A stretch of 64,000 nucleotides of DNA, taken from NCBI RefSeq assembly GCF_001870435.1, contig NZ_MDDR01000066.1, forward strand, positions 159,724-223,723. Reading direction: 5' to 3'. Shown in pieces: positions 41,987 through 50,831 of the stretch (position 1 is the first letter of the stretch; the number at the start of each line of letters is the position of its first letter). The translations under genes were made by a program, and so were the position numbers. The stretch comes from Pseudomonas costantinii. Lineage in GTDB: Bacteria > Pseudomonadota > Gammaproteobacteria > Pseudomonadales > Pseudomonadaceae. The notes beneath the pieces are model-generated. The model did not search any database. It was not told the DNA's origin and saw only the letters and a program-made list of their open reading frames with translations.

Positions 41987-42419
41987 GGGTCGTTTTTTAC
42001 CTCACCCTGATGATGTCGCTGCCCTGTTAATCCAACGCCCCACTCCCGCTATTACCCGCCAACGCCTGCACACTATCGGCCTGGGCGGCGTCGCCTGCAA
42101 TTGCCCGCGTGCCTGGCGCCAAGGTACGGCCGTCGATTTGCGTATCCCGTCCCTGGGCGCCAGCGCCCGTTATCCGGGTTATGTAGCCTGGTGCCGCAAG
42201 GTGGAAAATGGCTATCGAATCGGCATCTCCTTTACCGATGAACATGCCTTGTTCGGAGCGCGAATGGGCGAGCAAGTGTGCCAGATCGAGCGCTACTGCC
42301 GCCTGCACGAAGACGTCGAGCCAACAGCTGAGCAGCTCGAAGTAATGGCCCGCGAGTGGGTCTCGCTCCATGCGGGCGAGTTCTCCCATGAGGCTTTTGT
42401 GCAGCCAGTGCTGGATTAA
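41985..42419 (+). CDS. PilZ-domain protein
   Basis: A 144-residue protein starting MGRFLPHPDDVAALLIQRPT. TRQRLHTIGLGGVACNCPRA and YRIGISFTDEHA match the PilZ plan, although the canonical RxxxR and D/NxSxxG are only partly kept (GLGGVAC at that place). c-di-GMP binding is therefore uncertain. GGAG lies ~9 bases before the ATG, inside the coding sequence of the divergent gene. A GTG two codons upstream is possible. Confidence 0.78.
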   Translation: MGRFLPHPDDVAALLIQRPTPAITRQRLHTIGLGGVACNCPRAWRQGTAVDLRIPSLGASARYPGYVAWCRKVENGYRIGISFTDEHALFGARMGEQVCQIERYCRLHEDVEPTAEQLEVMAREWVSLHAGEFSHEAFVQPVLD

Positions 42420-42550
42420 AGCCGGCTTTGCCCATTGTCGCGGGCCCGTGTTACGCGCTAAGGTTCCTCCCCCCTGCATTCAAATCATGCTGTGCTCCGC
42501 CGCACGGGGATGGCTGGCGGCCGGCACCCGTGACCCTGACGAGTAACACG

Positions 42551-43627
42551 ATGGCTGATTTACCGATCAACGACCTTAACGTCGAATCCAACGAGACCCT
42601 GATCACACCCGATCAGCTCAAACGCGAAATCCCCCTGAGCGACGCTGCCTTGCAGACCGTCACCAAGGGCCGCGAAGTCATCCGTGAGATTCTCGACGGC
42701 ACCGACCACCGCCTCTTCGTAGTGATCGGCCCTTGCTCGATCCACGACCTCAAGGCAGCCCACGAATACGCCGAGCGCCTCAAAGTGCTGGCGGCTGAAG
42801 TGTCCGACACCTTGTACCTAGTGATGCGCGTCTATTTCGAGAAACCGCGTACCACCGTCGGCTGGAAAGGCTTGATCAACGACCCGTACCTGGACGACTC
42901 GTTCAAAATCCAGGACGGCTTGCACATCGGTCGTCAGTTGCTGTTGGACCTGGCCGAAATGGGCCTGCCCACCGCCACCGAAGCCCTCGACCCGATCTCC
43001 CCGCAGTACCTGCAGGACCTGATCAGCTGGTCGGCCATCGGCGCACGCACCACCGAATCCCAGACCCACCGCGAAATGGCGTCCGGCCTGTCTTCGGCCG
43101 TGGGCTTCAAGAACGGCACCGACGGTGGCCTGACGGTAGCAATCAACGCGCTGCAATCGGTGTCCAGCCCTCACCGTTTCCTGGGTATCAACCAGGAAGG
43201 TGGCGTGTCCATCGTCACCACCAAGGGCAACGCCTATGGTCACGTGGTATTGCGCGGCGGCAACGGCAAGCCCAACTATGACTCGGTCAGTGTTGCACTG
43301 TGCGAGCAGGCGCTGAACAAGGCCAAGATCAAGCCGAACATCATGGTTGATTGCAGCCACGCCAACTCCAACAAAGACCCAGCCCTGCAGCCGCTGGTGA
43401 TGGAGAACGTCGCCAACCAGATACTTGAAGGCAACCAATCGATTATCGGTTTGATGGTCGAGAGCCATTTGAACTGGGGCTGTCAGGCGATTCCAAAGGA
43501 TCTGGCCGACTTGCAGTACGGTGTCTCGATCACCGATGCCTGCATCGACTGGTCCGCCACCGAGACCACCCTGCGCAGCATGCACGCCAAGCTCAAGGAC
43601 GTATTGCCCAAGCGCAAACGCACCTGA
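42551..43627 (+). CDS. DAHP synthase, class I (AroF/AroG type)
   Basis: A 358-residue protein starting MADLPINDLNVESNETLITP. The GPCSIH motif (residues 60-65, metal-binding Cys62), FEKPRTTVGWKGLINDP and DCSHANSNKDP are signatures of class I-alpha DAHP synthases. It makes DAHP from PEP and erythrose 4-phosphate, the first step of aromatic amino acid synthesis. Which amino acid inhibits it cannot be told from the sequence alone. Confidence 0.94.
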   Translation: MADLPINDLNVESNETLITPDQLKREIPLSDAALQTVTKGREVIREILDGTDHRLFVVIGPCSIHDLKAAHEYAERLKVLAAEVSDTLYLVMRVYFEKPRTTVGWKGLINDPYLDDSFKIQDGLHIGRQLLLDLAEMGLPTATEALDPISPQYLQDLISWSAIGARTTESQTHREMASGLSSAVGFKNGTDGGLTVAINALQSVSSPHRFLGINQEGGVSIVTTKGNAYGHVVLRGGNGKPNYDSVSVALCEQALNKAKIKPNIMVDCSHANSNKDPALQPLVMENVANQILEGNQSIIGLMVESHLNWGCQAIPKDLADLQYGVSITDACIDWSATETTLRSMHAKLKDVLPKRKRT

Positions 43628-43647
43628 AACTGAATTGCGCACACAAA

Positions 43648-43674
43648 AACGCCGGGCTTAGCCCGGCGTTTTTC
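43648..43674 (+). terminator. Terminator after DAHP synthase
   Basis: CGCCGGGCT and AGCCCGGCG pair with a minimal loop, preceded by an A run and followed by TTTTT. Usable in both directions. Confidence 0.85.
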
Positions 43675-43705
43675 GTAGTGACGCTTGCCACAGGCGCTGG
43701 ATCAG

Positions 43706-43987
43706 TTACAGCTTCGCGGCATGGCGCTGGTGACGCTCCATATAGCGCTCTACGTAAGAGCACGAAGGGATCACGGTGTAACCGGCGTCTTCTGCAAACT
43801 TCAAGGCTTCTTCAGTCAAAGCAGCAGCAATGCCACGGCCCCGCAGTGCATTAGGCACAAAGGTCCGATAGATATCCAGGGTCTGCTTCCCGAGGTCCAT
43901 ATAGGTCAGATAGGCACGATGACCGTCCACATTGGTCTCGAACTGATGACCAGCCTGGTCATGGTGGATGGACAACGCCTCGCTCAT
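43706..43987 (-). CDS. GNAT-like N-acetyltransferase (YjdJ-type)
   Basis: A 93-residue protein. The LRGRGIAAALTEEALKFAED segment is the acetyl-CoA-binding motif of small GNAT (YjdJ/Gcn5-like) proteins. It is single-domain and cytoplasmic, with CSYVERYMERHQR at the C-terminus. The acceptor is unknown. ATG 43987 is the preferred start. Confidence 0.87.
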   Translation of the reverse strand: MSEALSIHHDQAGHQFETNVDGHRAYLTYMDLGKQTLDIYRTFVPNALRGRGIAAALTEEALKFAEDAGYTVIPSCSYVERYMERHQRHAAKL

Positions 43988-44584
43988 CACTACTCCTCGC
44001 GGGTCTTGAATTTCGACCCTACCTTACCGATGTTTTTCCGGCGAAGGAACATCTACGCCACCCCGTGCCGGTTTCGACAACGAGAAAACCTATAGCGCTC
44101 ACAACCAGCACGTAGGGAATAGTAGGCACCAATCCTGCAATAGCTCAAGGCGCACTCGTCATCCCCTGCCGCTGGAGGTTACAGGAAGGGCTTCGATCAA
44201 CCCTGACATTGCCGGCAGTTGAAGCTTGAGACGAACTGCCGCTCTTAAAGTCACCTCTACTTGCGCAAAAGATACCGAGTGAGGTAAAGGCAACCGGACC
44301 ACAAGTGTCAGCGTCGATATATAAATTGTCATCTGTTTACCAGGCTTAACACATGCAGGCCGGACCTTTCAGCCCAGGTCCAGTTTCGAGCAAAATGAAA
44401 AAAATTGGATAGTTTTTATACAAACCTCCAAAAGATTAGCCAAAATAGATTCGGCACAAGAATTTTTTTTGCTTCTTGCGCTACGTCAGTTTACTTACTA
44501 CAAGTAATGAGTAGTATGTACGCCGGCTATCAGCTCACTCTGAGAAAGTAGCCATTTAATAGAAAGTCCTTGAAGGGGAACACG
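43988..44584 (+). promoter_or_regulatory. 597-base gap upstream of oprI with candidate promoter
   Basis: No gene is seen in this stretch, which turns strongly AT-rich toward oprI. A fair sigma70-like pair is TTGCTT (44469-44474) and TACTTA (44492-44497) with 17 bases between. Overlapping inverted repeats TTACTT-ACTAC-AAGTAA and TACTAC...GTAGTA (44491-44517) lie at the -10. The first ~300 bases hold no clear signals; an unseen small RNA cannot be ruled out. Confidence 0.4.
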
Positions 44585-44836
44585 ATGAACAACGTTCTGA
44601 AATTCTCTGCTCTGGCCTTGGCCGCAGTTCTGGCTACCGGTTGCAGCAGCGTATCCAAAGAAACCGAAGCTCGTCTGACTGCAACTGAAGACGCAGCAGC
44701 TCGCTCCCAGGCTCGTGCAGACGAAGCCTACCGTAAAGCTGATGAAGCTCTGGCTGCTGCTCAAAAAGCACAACAGACTGCTGACGAAGCTAACGAGCGC
44801 GCTCTGCGCATGCTTGAAAAAGCAAGCCGCAAGTAA
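44585..44836 (+). CDS. oprI: Major outer membrane lipoprotein OprI
   Basis: An 83-residue lipoprotein. The signal peptide ends in LATGC (lipid-anchored Cys20), followed by an alpha-helical heptad-repeat body rich in Ala, Glu and Arg and a C-terminal ASRK. OprI is the Lpp homologue of Pseudomonas; the final Lys can be linked to peptidoglycan. The AAGGGG ribosome site is strong, as expected for a highly expressed protein. Confidence 0.97.
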   Translation: MNNVLKFSALALAAVLATGCSSVSKETEARLTATEDAAARSQARADEAYRKADEALAAAQKAQQTADEANERALRMLEKASRK

Positions 44837-44858
44837 TAATCCCTCGGGGTTGTTATCA

Positions 44859-44887
44859 AGCCGATCCATTCTTGGATCGGCTTTTTT
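44859..44887 (+). terminator. oprI terminator
   Basis: AGCCGATCC (44859-44867) pairs with GGATCGGCT (44874-44882), followed by six T. Confidence 0.88.
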
Positions 44888-44927
44888 ATTGCCTGGGATT
44901 CGACCTCGAATCCCAGGCAATAAAAAA
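44882..44927. repeat. Perfect inverted repeat (22-base arms) between oprI and ldt
   Basis: Arms 44882-44903 and 44906-44927 are exact reverse complements around a CC spacer. The outer six bases of each arm are the T and A tracts of the adjoining terminators, so on both strands the hairpin ends in a T run. It is probably a shared bidirectional terminator. Confidence 0.8.
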
Positions 44928-44954
44928 CCCGCCACAGCGCAAGGCTATGGCGGG
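44922..44954 (-). terminator. Terminator of the L,D-transpeptidase gene
   Basis: Minus strand: CCCGCCA pairs with TGGCGGG around a 13-base loop, followed by TTTTTTATT. It lies just after the ldt stop. Confidence 0.75.
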
Positions 44955-44971
44955 CTTTTGATCGAGCAGAC

Positions 44972-45943
44972 TTATTGCTGCAAATCGACCGGTGCGCTGG
45001 ACACTACTGGAGCGTTGCCACCCGGCACACCAATTTCCGTCGGCAGGCCATCTTCGGCCGCGACCACATCACGCACCTGATCCCAGTTCACCCGCAGGTT
45101 CTTGGCCAGGTCCTCACGCTTGAGCAAGGCATTGATCACCGCGGTGTGCTTGTCGACCACCGACGGTGTACCGTCGTCATTCAGTGGCGTGTGCGCTTCA
45201 AGGTAAACCTTGCCACCACTGCTGCCGAACTTGTAGGCATCGTTGAGGATGCGCACCGATGTACCCACCGGCACCATCCCGGCCATCTCCAACACGTTGT
45301 TGTTGAACATACGGAAGCAGCCGTGGCTTGTACGCGTGCCGATACCAAATTTCATGTTGGAGCCGTGAATCAAGTAACCCGGCGTGCCCAAGGTGAACTT
45401 GAAGGGTCCCAGCGGGTTATCCGGGCCGGCCGGCACCACGTTGGGTAACGGGTCGCCATTGGCAGCGTGTTCAGCTTTGATTGACGCGGGCGGCGTCCAA
45501 GTCGGGTTCGGCGTCTTGGCGATGATACTGGTATGCGCGATCGGTGAGCCCCAGCCTTCACGACCAATGCCTAATGGGAAGGTGTAGACGACATTCTGAC
45601 CCTTGGGGTAGTAGTAGAGCCGGTATTCCGCCAGGTTGATCACGATGCCTTCGCGGGGGCCGGGCGGCAGGATGAACCGCGTGGGCAGCACAATTTCGGT
45701 GCCGGCGCCGGGCAACCAGGCATCGACACCCGGGTTGGCCGCGACCATTTCCGAATAGCCCAGGTCATAGGTGGTGCCCAGGTCGGCAAAGGTGTCTTCG
45801 TACTTGGCCTTGATCACCTGGACCTGACCGACAATGTCCTCACCAGGTGGCGGCAAGGGCAACTGCAAGGCTGCCGCCGAACCGGCCGCGCAGAGAGCGG
45901 CGAGAGACAGGCAGCAGGTGACGACGGAGAGGCGCGACAACAT
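44972..45943 (-). CDS. L,D-transpeptidase (YkuD) with LysM-like domain
   Basis: A 323-residue exported enzyme. Signal peptide (residues ~1-26, ending SAAA), a LysM-like segment around residues 40-90, then YkuD domain with His193 (YLIHGSN) and the SHGCFRM motif (catalytic Cys209). Such enzymes (ErfK/YbiS/YcfS) link Lpp to peptidoglycan. It faces oprI with only 135 bases between, which suggests that OprI is its substrate. The ATG at 45943 gives the normal signal peptide. Confidence 0.92.
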   Translation of the reverse strand: MLSRLSVVTCCLSLAALCAAGSAAALQLPLPPPGEDIVGQVQVIKAKYEDTFADLGTTYDLGYSEMVAANPGVDAWLPGAGTEIVLPTRFILPPGPREGIVINLAEYRLYYYPKGQNVVYTFPLGIGREGWGSPIAHTSIIAKTPNPTWTPPASIKAEHAANGDPLPNVVPAGPDNPLGPFKFTLGTPGYLIHGSNMKFGIGTRTSHGCFRMFNNNVLEMAGMVPVGTSVRILNDAYKFGSSGGKVYLEAHTPLNDDGTPSVVDKHTAVINALLKREDLAKNLRVNWDQVRDVVAAEDGLPTEIGVPGGNAPVVSSAPVDLQQ

Positions 45944-46025
45944 CCGGAAAATCCTTCGCAGAACGACGGGTAGGAAAAACCTGATTGTATACGTGATGCG
46001 CGCCTCAAGCATCAATCGACCCTTT

Positions 46026-46319
46026 CTACAGCTCGAAGCGCAGCTCCGGCCAGATCGGCGGCGTGCCACGCTTTTGCGATTCGAGAATCGCCCGGCACAG
46101 CGGGCACAGCCGCTGGTCCTGGAAAATCGAGCGACTCACCGACGACCAACGAGGCTGCGCCGGCAATAATGTGCCGCAGAGCGTGCGGTCGATCGAGCCA
46201 CCCAACTCCAATTGACGCGCCACCAAATGCACCCGGACTTCCTGGCAGGCGAACAAATCCAGCTGCTCGTCAGGCTCGATCAGTTGGTAGTTAAACAGGG
46301 ACCAGGCAGGGCGCGACAT
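46026..46319 (-). CDS. Small conserved protein with CPLC motif
   Basis: A 97-residue protein starting MSRPAWSLFNYQLIEPDEQL. It has cysteines in FACQEV, DRTLCGTL and CPLCRAI that may bind zinc. Located between the L,D-transpeptidase and tesA, as in P. aeruginosa around PA2855. The function is unknown. Confidence 0.75.
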   Translation of the reverse strand: MSRPAWSLFNYQLIEPDEQLDLFACQEVRVHLVARQLELGGSIDRTLCGTLLPAQPRWSSVSRSIFQDQRLCPLCRAILESQKRGTPPIWPELRFEL

Positions 46320-46377
46320 CGAGGGCTCCAGATCAGGGGGGCGCCACCTTAGCCGAAAGCCTGCCGGTAGAAAAGCG

Positions 46378-46983
46378 TCATAGCAGAGGTTTTAGCGTCG
46401 GCCAGACATTTTCCAGCAACTTGCCCTGCGCACCGACCGCCGGGTGCAGTTGATCTGCCTGCATCAGCTCCGGATGGCCACCAATTCCCTCAAGGAAAAA
46501 CGGTACCAACGGGACGTTTTTCTCCTTGGCCAACACGCCATAGACCTCAGCAAACGCCGTGGTGTAACGCGGGCCGTAATTGGGTGGCAACTGCATACCC
46601 AGTAGCAATACCTTGGCGCCGCCCGCTTTGGACTGATCGATCATCGAAGCAAGATTTTGTTGCAATTGCGCAGGAGGCTGGCCGCGCAGACCATCATTGC
46701 CACCCAACTCGATGATTACAACACCCGGCTTATGCTCTGCAAGCGCCGCCGGCAGCCGCGCCAGGCCTCCAGCACTGGTATCTCCGCTGATGGATGCATT
46801 GACGACTTTATCGTCAAAACCTTCTTTCTTGAGCCGTTGCTCCAGCAGTGCGACCCACCCTTTGCTGGTATCCAGGCCGAAACCGGCACTGATACTATCG
46901 CCAACGATCAGGACTGTACCCGCCGCTGCGTTCTGGGCCATGCACATCAAGGCCAGGCCAGCACTCAAAAACCACATTCGCAT
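46378..46983 (-). CDS. tesA: Periplasmic acyl-CoA thioesterase/lysophospholipase TesA (SGNH)
   Basis: A 201-residue exported protein starting MRMWFLSAGLALMCMAQNAA. SGNH blocks: VGDSISAGFG (catalytic Ser30), ELGGNDGLRG, and DQLHP near the end. It hydrolyses thioesters, lysophospholipids and other esters. The gene is divergent from the YbbA-type ATPase, as in E. coli. ATG 46995 is an alternative start. Confidence 0.92.
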   Translation of the reverse strand: MRMWFLSAGLALMCMAQNAAAGTVLIVGDSISAGFGLDTSKGWVALLEQRLKKEGFDDKVVNASISGDTSAGGLARLPAALAEHKPGVVIIELGGNDGLRGQPPAQLQQNLASMIDQSKAGGAKVLLLGMQLPPNYGPRYTTAFAEVYGVLAKEKNVPLVPFFLEGIGGHPELMQADQLHPAVGAQGKLLENVWPTLKPLL

Positions 46984-46993
46984 CGGATTCTCC

Positions 46994-47677
46994 ATGGGCG
47001 CAAGCATTCTCACCGCGCGAAACCTTAGCAAAGTGGTTCCCAGCGCGGAAGGTGAACTGACTATCCTGCACGAACTGAGCCTGGAACTGAACAAGGGCGA
47101 TAGCCTGGCTATTGTCGGCAGCTCAGGTTCCGGAAAATCCACTCTCCTCGGCCTCCTGGCTGGCCTCGACCTGCCCAGCAGCGGCGAAGTTACCCTCGCA
47201 GGGCAAGCCCTGAGCCCCCTCAACGAAGACCAGCGTGCGCGCATTCGTGCCGAGCACGTGGGCTTTGTATTTCAGTCGTTCCAACTGCTCGACAGTCTCA
47301 ATGCGCTGGAAAACGTCATGCTGCCGCTGGAACTGGACGGCCGCAAAGATGCCCGCGAGCGCGCCAAACACCTGTTGGAGCGCGTCGGCCTGGGCCAACG
47401 CCTGACCCACTCGCCACGCCAGCTTTCCGGTGGCGAACAACAACGTGTGGCAATCGCCCGCGCATTTGCCGCCGAGCCGGACGTGCTGTTTGCCGATGAA
47501 CCCACCGGCAACCTCGACAGCCATACGGGAGAGCGCATCAGCGACCTGCTGTTCGAACTCAATAAAGAGAGCGGTACAACCCTGGTACTGGTCACCCACG
47601 ACGAGCGCCTGGCCCACCGTTGCCGTCGCCTGATCCGCCTTGAAGCCGGCCTGATGGTCGAGCCCCTGGAGCCTTGA
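46994..47677 (+). CDS. ABC exporter ATPase (YbbA-like)
   Basis: A 227-residue LolD/YbbA-type ATPase with Walker A GSSGSGKST, signature LSGGEQQRVAIARAF, Walker B VLFADEPTGNLD and a THD switch. It pairs with the FtsX-like permease encoded next (ATG overlaps TGA). Next to tesA as in E. coli ybbA-tesA. The substrate is unknown. Confidence 0.93.
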   Translation: MGASILTARNLSKVVPSAEGELTILHELSLELNKGDSLAIVGSSGSGKSTLLGLLAGLDLPSSGEVTLAGQALSPLNEDQRARIRAEHVGFVFQSFQLLDSLNALENVMLPLELDGRKDARERAKHLLERVGLGQRLTHSPRQLSGGEQQRVAIARAFAAEPDVLFADEPTGNLDSHTGERISDLLFELNKESGTTLVLVTHDERLAHRCRRLIRLEAGLMVEPLEP

Positions 47678-50187
47678 TGGCACGTTTGCCGCTGTTGCGC
47701 CTGTTCAGCCTTGCCATGCGCCAATTGCTGCGCGATGCCCGCGCCGGCGAATTGCGCGTGTTATTTTTCGCCCTGCTGGTAGCAGTCGCCGCAAGCACTG
47801 CCATCGGTTACTTCGGTGCGCGCCTCAACGGCGCCATGCTGTTGCGTGCCACCGAGTTCCTGGGTGCAGACCTGGTGCTCGAAGGCAGCTCGCCGGCCCG
47901 CCCGGAACAAATCAGATCCGGGACCGAATTGGGCCTGGATCACGCGCGAATCGTTGAGTTTTCCAGCGTCATCGCCACGGATAACGGCATCCAGCTCTCC
48001 AGCATCAAGGCGGTCAACGAGCAGTACCCGCTGCGTGGAGAGCTGAAAAGTACGACCGAGCCCTTCGGCAAGGAAATCCCAGGAGGCGGCCCGAAACCTG
48101 GTGAAGCCTGGGTGGAAGCGCGGCTTCTGACTGCGCTGGACATGAAAGTCGGCGACAGCATCGATGTCGGCATGAAGACCCTGCGCCTGGCTCGCATTCT
48201 GACCTATGAACCCGACCGCGCCGGCAACTTCTACAGCCTCACGCCCAGGGTAATGATCAACCTCGCGGACCTCGACGCCACCGGCGTAGTCCAGCCCGGC
48301 AGCCGCGTGAGCTACCGCGAACTGTGGCGCGCACCACAAGGCAGTACGGCGCTGCAAACCTATCGCGACCTGATCAAGCCGAACCTCGCCGCCAACCAGC
48401 GCTTGCAGGATTCACGGGATGGAAACCAGCAAATCGGCGGCGCCCTCGGCAAGGCCGAGCGCTACCTGAACATGGCCAGCCTGGTAGCGGTGCTGCTGGC
48501 CGGCGTGGCCGTAGCGCTATCGGCCAACCGTTTTGCCAGCCGGCGTTTCGACGCCAGTGCGTTGCTGCGCTGCCTCGGTTTGTCACGACGCGAAGCCATG
48601 CTGCTGTTCAGCCTGCAACTGAGCGTACTTGGCCTGCTGGCGAGCCTTACCGGCGCCCTGCTCGGCTGGTTGGCGCAATTTGGCCTGTTCTATTTCCTGC
48701 ACGATCTGCTGCCAGCGGACGTACCGCCCGGTGGATTGCTACCGGCATTTGCAGGAATCGGCACCGGACTGGTCGCTCTCGCCGGCTTCGCCTTGCCTCC
48801 CCTGGCGGCGCTGGGCCGCGTGCCACCACTGCGGGTATTGCGTCGTGACTTGCTACCTATTCCATCCAGCACTTGGATGGTTTATGGCGCGGCGCTGTTT
48901 GCTCTCGGCCTGATCATGTGGCGCCTGAGCCTCGACCTGGTACTGACATTCGCGCTACTTGGCGGTGGCGTGGTGGCTGCACTGATCCTGGGCGGCTTGC
49001 TTCTGCTGTTATTACAAAGCCTGCGACGGCTATTGGCGCGTGCATCCCTGCCTTGGCGCCTGGGCTTGGGTCAATTACTGCGCCACCCGTTGGCGGCAGC
49101 AGGCCAGTCCCTGGCGTTTGGTTTGATTCTGTTGTCCATGGGACTGATCGCCCTGCTGCGCGGAGAGTTACTGGATACCTGGCAAAACCAGTTACCCAAG
49201 GATGCGCCCAACTATTTCGCACTGAACATTCTGCCAGCCGACAAGGACGCCTTTGGCGCTCGCCTGCTGGAGTTACAGGCGCAAGCGGCGCCGCTGTACC
49301 CAGTGGTGCCCGGCCGGTTGATCAGCATCAACGGTGCACCGGTGCAGGAGATTGTCAGCAAAGACTCCAGCGGTGACCGTGCCGTGCAACGTGACTTGAG
49401 CCTGACCTGGGCTGCCGACCTGCCGCCAGGCAACGTCCTGACCGCAGGCTCCTGGTGGTCGCAGCAGCCGACCGATGAGGTTCCAGGGGTGTCGGTGGAA
49501 ACCAAAGTCGCTGAAAGCCTGAAACTTAAGCTAAACGATCATTTAGTGTTCACCGTCGGAGGGGAAAATCGCGAAGCCCGGGTCACGAGCCTGCGGACCA
49601 TCAACTGGGATAACTTCCAACCCAACTTCTTCATGATCTTCCAACCGGGCACCTTGAAGGACCTGCCCGCGACCTATCTGACCAGCTTCTACCTGGCGCC
49701 TGGCCATGATCAACAGATCGTCGACCTGTCCCGCGCCTTCCCAGCGGTCACTATCCTGCAGGTCGAGGCCTTGCTGGAGCAACTGCGTAGCATCCTCGCC
49801 CAGGTGACCTTAGCGGTGGAGTACGTCTTACTGTTTGTTCTGGCAGCGGGGATGGCAGTGCTGTTCTCCGGCTTGCAAGCAACCCTGGATGAGCGAATTC
49901 GCCAAGGCGCGCTCCTGCGTGCACTGGGCGCAGAGCGCAAGTTGCTGGTCAAGGCCCGTCGCATAGAGTTCGGATTATTGGGTGCCGTCAGCGGACTGCT
50001 GGCGGCGCTGGGTACAGAACTGGTGACATGGGTGCTGTACCGCTACGCGTTTGACCTGGTCTGGCACCCTCACCCATGGCTGTTACTGCTGCCCGTGATT
50101 GGGGCGGTATTGATCGGCGGTGCCGGCGTATTCGGCACTCGCCGTGCATTGAATGCCAGCCCACTGACCGTATTGCGCGAGGGCTGA
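47677..50187 (+). CDS. FtsX-like ABC permease (YbbP-like)
   Basis: An 836-residue membrane protein. It has one N-terminal helix, two MacB-type periplasmic regions, two FtsX domains of four helices each and a paired central helix set (LFALGLIMWRLSLDLVLTFA). The C-terminal end ALNASPLTVLREG is typical of the family. It works with the ATPase before it, probably in lipoprotein or lipid handling at the inner membrane. Confidence 0.92.
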   Translation: MARLPLLRLFSLAMRQLLRDARAGELRVLFFALLVAVAASTAIGYFGARLNGAMLLRATEFLGADLVLEGSSPARPEQIRSGTELGLDHARIVEFSSVIATDNGIQLSSIKAVNEQYPLRGELKSTTEPFGKEIPGGGPKPGEAWVEARLLTALDMKVGDSIDVGMKTLRLARILTYEPDRAGNFYSLTPRVMINLADLDATGVVQPGSRVSYRELWRAPQGSTALQTYRDLIKPNLAANQRLQDSRDGNQQIGGALGKAERYLNMASLVAVLLAGVAVALSANRFASRRFDASALLRCLGLSRREAMLLFSLQLSVLGLLASLTGALLGWLAQFGLFYFLHDLLPADVPPGGLLPAFAGIGTGLVALAGFALPPLAALGRVPPLRVLRRDLLPIPSSTWMVYGAALFALGLIMWRLSLDLVLTFALLGGGVVAALILGGLLLLLLQSLRRLLARASLPWRLGLGQLLRHPLAAAGQSLAFGLILLSMGLIALLRGELLDTWQNQLPKDAPNYFALNILPADKDAFGARLLELQAQAAPLYPVVPGRLISINGAPVQEIVSKDSSGDRAVQRDLSLTWAADLPPGNVLTAGSWWSQQPTDEVPGVSVETKVAESLKLKLNDHLVFTVGGENREARVTSLRTINWDNFQPNFFMIFQPGTLKDLPATYLTSFYLAPGHDQQIVDLSRAFPAVTILQVEALLEQLRSILAQVTLAVEYVLLFVLAAGMAVLFSGLQATLDERIRQGALLRALGAERKLLVKARRIEFGLLGAVSGLLAALGTELVTWVLYRYAFDLVWHPHPWLLLLPVIGAVLIGGAGVFGTRRALNASPLTVLREG

Positions 50188-50196
50188 AACACCGGT

Positions 50197-50224
50197 GGCC
50201 CGTACCCCTTCAGGGGAGCGGGCC
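50197..50224. terminator. Hairpin between ybbP-like and greB genes
   Basis: GGCCCG/CGGGCC and CCCC/GGGG form a stem with a small internal mismatch and a TTCA loop. No T run follows, so a terminator role is likely but not certain. Confidence 0.5.
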
Positions 50225-50232
50225 ATTAACCT

Positions 50233-50706
50233 CTACTTTACGTACTCGATACCGGTGATCCACCAACACACTTCGCCACTCGGAGTCTGGACCATCGCCT
50301 CGTCATCCACTTCCTTGCGCAGCAATGCCCTGGCCATGGGCGAGTCGATGGAGATGTAATCCATTCGATCGTATATCTCGTCATAACCCACAATGCGAAA
50401 GCGCTTGGTTTCCCCCTGCTCATTTTCGATATCAACCCAAGCACCGAAAAACACCCGCCCCTCCTGTTCCGGCATGTACTCCACCACGCGCATGTCTTCC
50501 AGGCGTTTACGCAAGTAGCGTACCCGCCTGTCGATCTCACGCAGCAGCTTCTTATTGTACTGGTAGTCCGCGTTCTCACTGCGATCCCCCAAGGAGGCTG
50601 CCCACGTCACCTTACGCGTGGTATCCGGTCGCTTTTCACGCCACAGGTAATCCAGCTCTTTTTTCAGCGCCTCATGACCTTCTTTGGTTATCAGCTTGGT
50701 ACTCAA
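50233..50706 (-). CDS. greB: Transcript cleavage factor GreB
   Basis: A 157-residue protein starting MSTKLITKEGHEALKKELDY, with the acidic hairpin tip LGDRSENADYQYNKK and the C-terminal FKBP-like domain (YISIDSPMARALLRKEVDDE). It stimulates RNA cleavage in backtracked RNA polymerase. The distinctive WREKRPDTTRKVTWAA and SLGDRSENADYQYNKK features are GreB rather than GreA. Confidence 0.95.
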   Translation of the reverse strand: MSTKLITKEGHEALKKELDYLWREKRPDTTRKVTWAASLGDRSENADYQYNKKLLREIDRRVRYLRKRLEDMRVVEYMPEQEGRVFFGAWVDIENEQGETKRFRIVGYDEIYDRMDYISIDSPMARALLRKEVDDEAMVQTPSGEVCWWITGIEYVK

Positions 50707-50831
50707 ACGCTAGCATCCCCGGGCAATGTCCAATGGTGCCAATACCCGACGGCAACTTGCCTTGGCGTCGACTGGCAGGGGTTGATGATAAATGAACCCT
50801 GAAAAGTAGCCAGATCAGAGAACACATCGAT

